DNA of 5,557 bases, taken from positions 1 through 5,557 of the forward strand of contig JAQBPI010000228.1 of the NCBI GenBank assembly GCA_028287605.1, given 5' to 3'. The notes beneath the pieces were generated by a model. It saw nothing but the letters and a program-made list of their open reading frames with translations, searched no databases and had not been told where the DNA came from. Position numbers and translations under genes: made by a program. Of this stretch, positions 1 through 5,222 are shown piece after piece (the first letter of the stretch is position 1; every line of letters starts with the position of its first letter). The DNA is from Chloroflexota bacterium. Lineage in GTDB: Bacteria > Chloroflexota > Dormibacteria > Aeolococcales > Aeolococcaceae.

Positions 1-491
1 CCGGCAGCGGCTGCATCGCCTGCACCGTCGCCGCCGAGCTCCCCGGCGCCGCGGTGGTGGCCGGTGACGTCTCCGCCGCGGCGGTGGCGGTGGCCCGGGA
101 CAACGCCGCCCGGCTGGGGGTGGGGAAGCGGGTGACCGTGGTCGAGGGGTCGTGGGAGGCGGCGCTCGCCGGCCACGCGCCCTTCGACGCCCTGCTCAGC
201 AACCCGCCCTACGTCACCTCCGCGGAGATGGTCGGGCTGATGCGCGAGGTCCGGGACCACGAGCCGCGGATCGCCCTCGAGGCGGGGGAGGAGGGGCTCG
301 ACGCCTACCGGCGGCTGCTGCGCGGCTGCCTTCCGCTGGTGCGCCCGGGCGGCTACCTCGCCCTGGAGATCGACCCCCGCCGCCGGGACGCCGTGGTGGC
401 GCTGGTGGAGGACGGCCGGCCCGGCAGCGAGGTGGCGGTGGTCGACGACCTCGCCGGCCGGCCCCGCGTGGTGGAGGCGCGGCTGGGGTGA
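1..491 (+). CDS. prmC: Peptide chain release factor N5-glutamine methyltransferase, 3' part (5' end outside window)
   Basis: PrmC (HemK) uses S-adenosylmethionine to methylate the glutamine of the GGQ motif in release factors RF1 and RF2, in the cytoplasm. The reading frame is open from base 3, where it enters inside the SAM-binding loop (residues GSGCIA), so the N-terminal helical domain and the first glycines of motif I lie upstream. An acidic residue ends the second strand of the Rossmann fold (AGDVS, about 60-74). The diagnostic NPPY motif that holds the substrate glutamine is intact at 201-212. It is followed by the family's conserved stretch EPRIALEAGEEGLDAYRRLL and a C-terminal block ([13 protein letters not shown]). 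About 162 codons are present of the usual 280 or so. A GTG at 54 exists but is internal, since homology continues upstream of it. The stop overlaps the tsaC start by 4 bases. By analogy with actinobacterial order, prfA is expected upstream. Confidence 0.95.
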   Translation, partial: GSGCIACTVAAELPGAAVVAGDVSAAAVAVARDNAARLGVGKRVTVVEGSWEAALAGHAPFDALLSNPPYVTSAEMVGLMREVRDHEPRIALEAGEEGLDAYRRLLRGCLPLVRPGGYLALEIDPRRRDAVVALVEDGRPGSEVAVVDDLAGRPRVVEARLG

Positions 492-1075
492 CCGCGCTGG
501 AGCCGCTCGTCGAGGCGCTCGACGCCGGCGGGGTCGTCGGGGTGCCCACCGACACCGTCTACGGCATCGCCTGCCGGCCCGACGACGCCGCCGCCCTGGC
601 GAGGGTCTACGCCGTGAAGCGGCGCCCCCCGGAGATGGCGGTCGGCCTGCTCGCCGCCTCCGCCGGGCAGCTCGAGCCGCTGGTGACGATGCCGGCGACG
701 GCCCGGCGCCTCGCCGCCGCCTTCTGGCCCGGCGGCCTCTCCCTGGTGCTGCCGGCCACCCCCGGCGGAGGGCTCGCCGTGCCCCTGCCGGGAGGCACGC
801 TGATGGTCCGGGTCCCCGGCCATCCGCTGCTCCGCGAGCTGCTGCGCCGCACCGGCCCGCTCGCGGTCACCAGCGCCAACCGGCACGGCGAGCCCGCCTG
901 CACCACCGCCGCCGAGGTGGCCGAACGCCTCGCCGGCGAGCTGGACGCGCTCCTCGACGGCGGTCCCGGAGACGGGAGGGGGTCCACTATCATCGACTGC
1001 TCCGAGGATCCCCCGCGCGTGCTGCGGACCGGGCCGGTCTCCTTCGACCAGCTGCGGCCGTATCTCGGGGGCTGA
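488..1075 (+). CDS. tsaC: L-threonylcarbamoyladenylate synthase (YrdC/Sua5 family, single-domain TsaC type)
   Basis: The enzyme makes threonylcarbamoyl-AMP from threonine, bicarbonate and ATP, the first step of the t6A modification at position 37 of ANN-decoding tRNAs. The 195-residue product has the YrdC motifs in order: PTDTVYG (20-26), KRRP (44-47, the basic nucleotide-binding patch), [10 protein letters not shown] (79-88), VRVP (107-110), the TSAN signature (128-131) and STIID (166-170). It ends about 25 residues after STIID, so the extra C-terminal Sua5 domain is absent. The segment after KRRP (PEMAVGLL) lacks the proline usual in the family, a minor variation. The GTG start at 488 is chosen because it gives a complete N-terminus starting about 20 residues before PTDTVYG and forms a GTGA overlap with the prmC stop. 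The frame is open further upstream, but that part is a shadow of prmC. Family assignment is firm; activity is inferred. Confidence 0.94.
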   Translation: MTALEPLVEALDAGGVVGVPTDTVYGIACRPDDAAALARVYAVKRRPPEMAVGLLAASAGQLEPLVTMPATARRLAAAFWPGGLSLVLPATPGGGLAVPLPGGTLMVRVPGHPLLRELLRRTGPLAVTSANRHGEPACTTAAEVAERLAGELDALLDGGPGDGRGSTIIDCSEDPPRVLRTGPVSFDQLRPYLGG

Positions 1076-1136
1076 CCTCCCACCGCCGCCACCCGTGCGT
1101 ACGCCGCGGGAGGACGACGACCCGAGGCCTGCATCC
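1076..1136 (+). promoter_or_regulatory. Short tsaC-glyA spacer with inverted repeat that could pair over a Shine-Dalgarno-like sequence
   Basis: This is the largest gap in the window if glyA starts at TTG 1137. It contains CCTCCC (1076-1081), directly after the tsaC stop, and its exact complement GGGAGG (1108-1113), separated by 26 bases that include the palindrome GCGTACGC (1097-1104). The GGGAGG arm is the best Shine-Dalgarno match here but lies about 23 bases before TTG 1137. A nearer GAGG (1124-1127) is 9 bases from that TTG. No -35/-10 promoter pair and no U-tract terminator can be seen. In such GC-rich DNA a 6-base match over this distance can arise by chance, so a regulatory role is only a possibility. 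Confidence 0.2.
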
Positions 1137-2402
1137 TTGCTCGAGACCCCGTTGAAGCCCGCGCTGCGCGCCGCCGACCCGGAGGTGGCCGACCTCCTCG
1201 AGGCCGAGCTGATCCGCCAGGAGGAGACCCTCGAGCTGATCCCCTCCGAGAACCTCGCGCCCCCGGCGGTGCTCGACGCGGTCGGCTCCTGGCTCACCAA
1301 CAAGTACGCCGAGGGCCTGCCCGGCAAGCGCTACTACGGCGGCTGCCAGGTCGTCGACCAGATCGAGAGCCTCGCCCGCGAGCGGGCCACCGCCCTCTTC
1401 GGCGCCGACCACGCCAACGTGCAGCCGCACTGCGGCTCCAGCGCCAACATGGCGGTGTACGCGGCCGCCCTGAAGGTCGGCGACACGGTGCTGGGGATGG
1501 CGCTCGACCAGGGTGGCCACCTCACCCATGGCTCCCCGGCGAACTTCTCGGGGAAGCTCTACCGCTTCGAGGGCTACACCGTCTCGGAGAGCACCGGCCG
1601 GCTCGACTACGACGAGGTCCGCGCCCGCGCCGTCGAGGTGGGGCCGAAGATGATCGTCGCGGGCTACAGCGCCTACCCGCGGGTGCTCGACTTCGCCGCC
1701 TTCGCCGACATCGCCGCCGATGTGGGGGCGCTGCTGCTCGTCGACATGGCCCACTTCGCCGGGCTGGTCGCCGCCGGGGTCCATCCGAGCCCGGTGCCCC
1801 ACGCCGACTTCGTCACCCTCACCACCCACAAGACCATGCGCGGACCCTGGGGGGGGATGATCCTCTGCCGCGCCACCCATGCCGAGGCGATCGACAAGGC
1901 CGTCTTCCCGGGGGTGCAGGGTGGGCCGCTCAACCACGCGATCGCGGGCAAGGCGGTGATGCTGAAGCTGGCCGGCGAGCCCGCCTTCCGCGAGTACGCC
2001 GCGCAGGTGGTGTCCAACGCCCGCGCCCTCGCCGCCGCGCTCGTGTCCCGGGGCATGACCCTGGTCACCGGCGGCACCGACAACCACCTCATGCTCCTCG
2101 ACCTGCGGCCCACCGGGCTCAAGGGTCGCGCGGTGCAGTCGGCCTTCGACGAGGTCGGCATCACCGTCAACGCCAACACCTTCCCCTTCCACGGCGGCAG
2201 CCCCTTCAACCCCAACGGCATCCGCCTCGGCACCCCGGCGGTGACCTCCCGGGGGATGCGCGAGACCGAGATGGAGGAGATCGCCGACCTGGTCGCCACC
2301 ATGCTCGGCGGCTTCGACGACGCCGGCGTGCGCGCCTCGGTGCGGGAGCGCAGCCTGGCGCTCTGCCGCCGCTTCCCGCTCGCCTACCGCTCCGCCCCGT
2401 GA
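1137..2402 (+). CDS. glyA: Serine hydroxymethyltransferase
   Basis: A PLP enzyme that converts serine and tetrahydrofolate to glycine and 5,10-methylene-tetrahydrofolate in the cytoplasm. With the TTG start at 1137 the product has 421 residues, the normal family length, and numbering nearly matches E. coli GlyA. Visible motifs: [45 protein letters not shown] (the PLP-stacking His), VDMAHFAGL (the PLP-pyridine Asp and a conserved His), TTHK with the Schiff-base lysine at 232 (1830-1832), and [10 protein letters not shown] with the carboxylate-binding Arg at 363 (2223-2225). An upstream GTG at 1095 would add 14 residues, but those codons (CGT, ACG, AGG, CCT, GCA) are unlike the gene's usual C/G-ending codons and no family homology is apparent there. 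GAGG at 1124-1127 suits TTG 1137. TTG 1152 is a third option. Odd feature: the residue six after the lysine is Trp (tgg, 1848-1850) where E. coli has Arg235. Confidence 0.95.
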   Translation: MLETPLKPALRAADPEVADLLEAELIRQEETLELIPSENLAPPAVLDAVGSWLTNKYAEGLPGKRYYGGCQVVDQIESLARERATALFGADHANVQPHCGSSANMAVYAAALKVGDTVLGMALDQGGHLTHGSPANFSGKLYRFEGYTVSESTGRLDYDEVRARAVEVGPKMIVAGYSAYPRVLDFAAFADIAADVGALLLVDMAHFAGLVAAGVHPSPVPHADFVTLTTHKTMRGPWGGMILCRATHAEAIDKAVFPGVQGGPLNHAIAGKAVMLKLAGEPAFREYAAQVVSNARALAAALVSRGMTLVTGGTDNHLMLLDLRPTGLKGRAVQSAFDEVGITVNANTFPFHGGSPFNPNGIRLGTPAVTSRGMRETEMEEIADLVATMLGGFDDAGVRASVRERSLALCRRFPLAYRSAP

Positions 2403-2415
2403 GCGGCGGCCACCG

Positions 2416-3552
2416 GTGATCGCCGACCTCAGCGGCGCAGCCTGGTACCCCGCGCTCCCGCCCTTCCTCCTGGCCTCGCTGGTGACCTGCGCGGCGGTGC
2501 CGGCGAGCATGTGGCTGGCCCGGCGGGTGGGCGCGGTCGACCGTCCCGATGCCGAGCGTCGCATCCACAGCCGGCCCACCCCGCGGCTGGGCGGCATCGC
2601 CATGTTCGCCGGCTTCGCGGTGGCGCTCGCCGTCTTCGGCGCGGGCGCGCCGGAGCGCTGGCAGGTGGTGGCGGTGACCGCCGCCATCACCCTGGCCATG
2701 GCGGTGGACGACGTGCTCCGCCTCCCCGCCTGGTCGAAGCTGCTGATCGAGATGGGGGCGGGGATCCTGGTCGCCGTTCTCGGCATCACCATCACCTTCT
2801 TCGGCTTCCGCAGCAATCCGGGCAGCATCCTCGACCTCGGCCTGCTCGCCGTCCCGGTCACCGTGGTCTGGCTGGTGGGCATGCAGGTGTCCATCAACCT
2901 GCTCGACGGCGCCGACGGCGTCGCCAGCGGGGTGGTCGCCATCGTCGCCGGGGTGCTCCTGCTCGCCGCCATCAACCGCCTGGGGGGGCCGGAGAACGGG
3001 ATCCAGAGCGGGATCATCGTGCTGAGCGGCGCGCTGATGGGCTGCTGCTTCGGCTTCCTCTACTGGAACATCGCCCCCGCGCGGGTGTTCATGGGCGACT
3101 CCGGCAGCCACTTCCTCGGCGTCGCGGTGGGGACGATCACCGTTCTGGGAACGGCCAAGGTGGCCGTCGCCCTCACCATCCTGGTGCCGCTGGTGACCCT
3201 CGGGCTGCCCATCGGCGACACCGCCTTCGCGATCGTGCGGCGGCGGCGCGCCGGCACCGGCATCGCCGCCCCCGACGCCGGCCACCTCCACCACCGGCTG
3301 CTCGCCCTCGGGCTCAGCCAGCGCGAGACCGCCCTCGCCTTCTACCTCGCGACCACCATCCTCGGCTGCATCGCGCTCGGCATCTTCGGCCACCGCAGGG
3401 TGCTCGCCATCGCCGCGGTGCTGCTCGTGGTGGCGCTGGTCATGCTGCTGTGGCGCAGCCGCCGGCGCACGCCGGTCGGCGACCCGCCGCCGCTCCTCGC
3501 CAGGGGGGCAGCGATGCCCAGCCGCGCCCGCCGCGGCGGCGAGGCCGACTGA
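2416..3552 (+). CDS. wecA: Undecaprenyl-phosphate sugar-1-phosphate transferase (WecA/TagO/MraY superfamily)
   Basis: A polytopic membrane enzyme that transfers a HexNAc-1-phosphate, probably GlcNAc-1-P from UDP-GlcNAc, to undecaprenyl (or decaprenyl) phosphate, starting a cell-envelope glycan. The 378-residue product has about ten or eleven hydrophobic segments. Family motifs appear in order: RPTPRLGGIA (53-62), AVDD (96-99, the Asp pair tied to Mg2+ and substrate), NLLDGADGVASG (161-172), PARVFMGDSGS (221-231) and HLHHRLLALG (290-299). HLHHRL marks the WecA/TagO branch rather than MraY. A basic tail (RRRTPVG to RARRGGEAD, 349-378) follows the last membrane segment. The GTG at 2416, 13 bases after glyA, is the only sensible start, since no start codon lies just upstream in frame; no clear Shine-Dalgarno is seen. 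In Mycobacterium the gene at this position is rfe/wecA. The exact sugar and the final polymer cannot be read from the sequence. Confidence 0.9.
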   Translation: MIADLSGAAWYPALPPFLLASLVTCAAVPASMWLARRVGAVDRPDAERRIHSRPTPRLGGIAMFAGFAVALAVFGAGAPERWQVVAVTAAITLAMAVDDVLRLPAWSKLLIEMGAGILVAVLGITITFFGFRSNPGSILDLGLLAVPVTVVWLVGMQVSINLLDGADGVASGVVAIVAGVLLLAAINRLGGPENGIQSGIIVLSGALMGCCFGFLYWNIAPARVFMGDSGSHFLGVAVGTITVLGTAKVAVALTILVPLVTLGLPIGDTAFAIVRRRRAGTGIAAPDAGHLHHRLLALGLSQRETALAFYLATTILGCIALGIFGHRRVLAIAAVLLVVALVMLLWRSRRRTPVGDPPPLLARGAAMPSRARRGGEAD

Positions 3553-3749
3553 AGGGCCCCGCGCCCTCGGGCGCCGAGCTGGCCGGCCTCGGTCTCTACC
3601 TCTGCGCGGCTGTCGTGATCCCGCTGTTCATCGGGCTCCGTATCGACGATGCGATGCACAGCACGCCGCTCGGGTTCGGGCTCGGGCTGCTTATTGGTAT
3701 CGTTGCAGGGTTTTCCGGCATCTATCTGAGGTTCCGACGCTACCGGTGA
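3549..3749 (+). CDS. Small two-helix membrane protein, AtpZ-like (F-type ATPase gene 1 family)
   Basis: A 66-residue frame lies between wecA and the atpI-like gene. It encodes two hydrophobic helices (about 11-30 and 41-60) joined by a short loop holding GLRIDD (29-34), and ends in a basic tail, RFRRYR. The layout, with G-x3-D after helix 1 and a glycine-rich helix 2 (LGLLIGIVAGF), fits the AtpZ/ATPase_gene1 family. These are accessory proteins at the head of many atp operons, proposed to take part in Mg2+ handling or c-ring assembly. The start is uncertain. No ATG/GTG/TTG lies near the right position, and CTG 3549 forms a CTGA overlap with the wecA stop, matching the other junctions, with GAGG at 3541-3544 close by. 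GTG 3450 would need a 100-base overlap with wecA. Codons near the 3' end (CTT, ATT, GTT, GCA, TTT, TAT) are less GC-biased than elsewhere. Family assignment is from pattern and context only. Confidence 0.68.
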   Translation: MKGPAPSGAELAGLGLYLCAAVVIPLFIGLRIDDAMHSTPLGFGLGLLIGIVAGFSGIYLRFRRYR

Positions 3750-4108
3750 TGGGGCGAAGCGCGACATTGGAGACCACGCGCATGGTGCGCACCGGCAGCG
3801 TCGTCTGCGCCGGCGCCGCAGTCCTGTGCGTGCTCGCCGGCCTCGCCGTGGGTCAGCCCGCGGGCGGCGCCGTGGTCGGCCTGGGACTGCTCCTCGGCGC
3901 CGTGAACCCCCTGGTGGTGCACCTGCTGCTGCGGATGGGGTTGAACCCGGGCGCCACCAGCATGACCCGTCTCGGGGTGTTCACCGCCGTGGTGATCGCC
4001 GCCGGCTTCGCCGTGGGCGTGAGCCGGGCCTGGCTGCTGGTGCTCGGAGTGGCCGCCGCCCAGATGGTGAGCGCGGTCACCGCCGCCGTGGAGATGACCC
4101 GCCGATGA
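3746..4108 (+). CDS. atpI: ATP synthase protein I-like membrane protein (Rv1303-like AtpI)
   Basis: A 120-residue protein with four predicted membrane helices (about 17-35, 40-62, 74-92 and 95-114) and a short basic C-terminus. It shares with mycobacterial Rv1303, as I recall that sequence, the segment GLGLLLGxxNxLxV after helix 1 (46-58 here), an S-x-x-R-L entry to helix 3 (72-76) and a helix-4 Gln (106). Rv1303 occupies the same slot before atpB. AtpI proteins are non-stoichiometric helpers thought to aid c-ring assembly and stability in the membrane. The GTG at 3746 gives a GTGA overlap with the preceding stop, in line with neighbouring junctions; ATG 3749 follows directly. ATG 3782 is a serious alternative (108 residues) because GGAGA (3769-3773) lies 8 bases before it and the codons between include rare CGA, ACA and TTG. 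The product overlaps atpB by 4 bases. The family is fairly sure from position and topology; sequence similarity within it is weak. Confidence 0.75.
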   Translation: MMGRSATLETTRMVRTGSVVCAGAAVLCVLAGLAVGQPAGGAVVGLGLLLGAVNPLVVHLLLRMGLNPGATSMTRLGVFTAVVIAAGFAVGVSRAWLLVLGVAAAQMVSAVTAAVEMTRR

Positions 4109-4920
4109 ACATCCTCGCCGCGGAAGCCCCCAGCGGCCACGAGGCCGTCAGCCTCTGCGGCTCCAGCTTCTGCACCATCAACTACCAGACGCTGATCTCC
4201 AGCGCGATCGCCATCGTCATCACCATCGTCTTCGGCCTGTGGGTGGCGGCGAAGGTGAAGAGCGACCGGCCGAACAAGGTGCAGCTGCTGTTCGAGCTCT
4301 TCCTCGACTACGTGCGCAACCTGGTCGGGGACACCGTCAGCCGGGAGGGGACGGACTTCATCGTCCCCCTCGCGGCCACCATCGGCTTCTACATCCTGGT
4401 CGCCAACTGGCTCGACTTCCTCCCCCTCACCAACCCCATCGAGCCGGCCGCCTCCGACGTCAACCAGACCGCGGCGATGGGCATCCTGGTGTTCCTGGCG
4501 TCGCAGGTGTACAGCGTGCGCGTCCTGGGGCTGCGCGGATTCCTCCGCAAGTTCACCAAGCCGTTCGAGATGCCCCTCGTGGTGAGGATCGTCTTCATCC
4601 CGCTGAACCTCATCGAGGAGCTGGTGAAGCCGGTGACCCTCTCCCTCCGACTGTTCGGCAACATCTTCGCCGGGGTGGTCATGGTGTTCCTGCTGGGACA
4701 GCTCTACGGGGCCGGCGCGGCCGCCCTCTCGCACGTCTTCTTCGGCGTCTTCGGCGTCCTGCTGCTGATCGTCTGGAAGTTCTTCGACGTCTTCTTCGTC
4801 GGGACCATCCAGGCGTTCATCTTCATGCTGCTGACCGTCATCTACTTCGGACAGGCGCGGGAGGGGCTCGAGGAGGATGAGCACCACGGCGCCGCCCACT
4901 CCCAGCCCAAAGCCGCCTGA
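4105..4920 (+). CDS. atpB: F1Fo ATP synthase subunit a
   Basis: Subunit a is the Fo stator that provides the two proton half-channels against the c-ring. The 271-residue product shows the hallmark helix KPVTLSLRLFGNIFAG (175-190) with the essential Arg at 182 (E. coli Arg210) and the last helix IQAFIFMLLTVIY (235-247) with the Gln matching E. coli Gln252. An outer N-terminal stretch (1-28) is followed by hydrophobic segments at about 30-50, 86-106, 122-138, 160-200, 205-224 and 228-249. Two points are unusual. The position of E. coli Glu219 is Val191, and that of His245 is Val229, with Asp228 next to it. The N-terminus has Cys18 and Cys23, and the C-terminal tail is charged (EGLEEDEHHGAAHS). 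The ATG start overlaps the atpI stop as ATGA, so translation is probably coupled; no strong Shine-Dalgarno is seen. The frame is open upstream, but that part shadows atpI. Confidence 0.96.
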   Translation: MNILAAEAPSGHEAVSLCGSSFCTINYQTLISSAIAIVITIVFGLWVAAKVKSDRPNKVQLLFELFLDYVRNLVGDTVSREGTDFIVPLAATIGFYILVANWLDFLPLTNPIEPAASDVNQTAAMGILVFLASQVYSVRVLGLRGFLRKFTKPFEMPLVVRIVFIPLNLIEELVKPVTLSLRLFGNIFAGVVMVFLLGQLYGAGAAALSHVFFGVFGVLLLIVWKFFDVFFVGTIQAFIFMLLTVIYFGQAREGLEEDEHHGAAHSQPKAA

Positions 4921-4925
4921 CCATC

Positions 4926-4932
4926 TGAGGAG
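4926..4932 (+). promoter_or_regulatory. Strong ribosome binding site of atpE
   Basis: TGAGGAG lies six bases before the ATG at 4939, in the 18-base gap after the atpB stop. It is the best Shine-Dalgarno match at an ideal distance in the window; the other genes rely on start/stop overlap or weak sites. Strong independent initiation suits subunit c, which is needed in about 8-17 copies per complex while a is needed once. Confidence 0.8.
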
Positions 4933-4938
4933 CGACCA

Positions 4939-5214
4939 ATGGCCGACCCCAACAACATCAACCATGCCGTCGCCGTCGCCGGTGCCCTCGTGGGCTCGGG
5001 CCTGGCGCTGGGTGGAGGCGCCATCGGCGCCGCCATCGGTGACGGCCTCGCCGGCAACGCCACCATCCAGGGCATGGCCCGGCAGCCCGAGGCGCGCGCC
5101 CAGCTGCAGGTCACGATGTTCCTGATCATCGGCCTCTGCGAGGCGATGTACTTCATCAACCTCGCGCTCTCCTTCTACTTCATCACCGCCATCGCCGAGA
5201 AGTTCGCGGTCTAG
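4939..5214 (+). CDS. atpE: F1Fo ATP synthase subunit c
   Basis: Subunit c forms the rotating ring that carries ions through Fo. The 91-residue protein is a helical hairpin: helix 1 (about 10-37) is rich in small residues ([16 protein letters not shown], 19-34), the polar loop has ARQPEA (47-52) that contacts the central stalk, and helix 2 (about 55-86) carries the ion-binding carboxylate Glu68 in GLCEAMYF. The glycine pattern in helix 1 reads G19-G21-A23-G25-G27, close to GxGxGxG, with one Ala. The residue after Glu68 is Ala rather than the Ser of Na+-type rings, which favours protons. However, Asp35 (in GDG) falls where Na+-type rings have Gln32 when aligned on ARQPEA. The length is slightly above the usual 70-85 because of a short hydrophilic N-terminus (MADPNNINH) and a C-terminal EKFAV. 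The ATG start is set by the strong TGAGGAG; the stop is TAG, unlike the TGA of all other genes here. Confidence 0.97.
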   Translation: MADPNNINHAVAVAGALVGSGLALGGGAIGAAIGDGLAGNATIQGMARQPEARAQLQVTMFLIIGLCEAMYFINLALSFYFITAIAEKFAV

Positions 5215-5222
5215 GCTCGCCG

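Noticed and set aside
1849..1856. Eight-G run as a possible frameshift or phase-variation site in glyA
   Set aside because: The glyA frame is intact with conserved motifs on both sides, so no frameshift is present; runs of G are common in this DNA.
990..3017. Very long minus-strand open frame (675 codons) opposite glyA and wecA
   Set aside because: It lies antisense to two clearly conserved genes; its product is low-complexity in His, Gly, Arg and Val with no recognisable domain. Long antisense frames are expected in very GC-rich coding DNA.
2206..3393. Minus-strand open frame (395 codons) opposite wecA
   Set aside because: The product is dominated by Gly, His, Glu, Asp and Arg, as expected from reading GC-rich codons in antisense; no motif and no sensible ribosome site.
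2511..3548. Plus-strand frame overlapping wecA upstream of the AtpZ-like gene
   Set aside because: The product is an Arg/Pro/His/Gly-rich out-of-frame reading of wecA; only the part after about 3549 has a believable protein.
3703..3728. Possible sigma70-like promoter: TTGCAG with TATCTG
   Set aside because: Spacing between the boxes is only 14 bases and the -10 match is poor; kept only as part of the composition-dip finding.
3853..4965. Minus-strand open frame (370 codons) opposite atpI and atpB
   Set aside because: It mirrors conserved atpB codons; composition is Asp/Glu/His/Val-rich without a domain.
5215..5222. Terminator or regulatory hairpin between atpE and atpF
   Set aside because: The gap is only 8 bases with no stem or U-tract.
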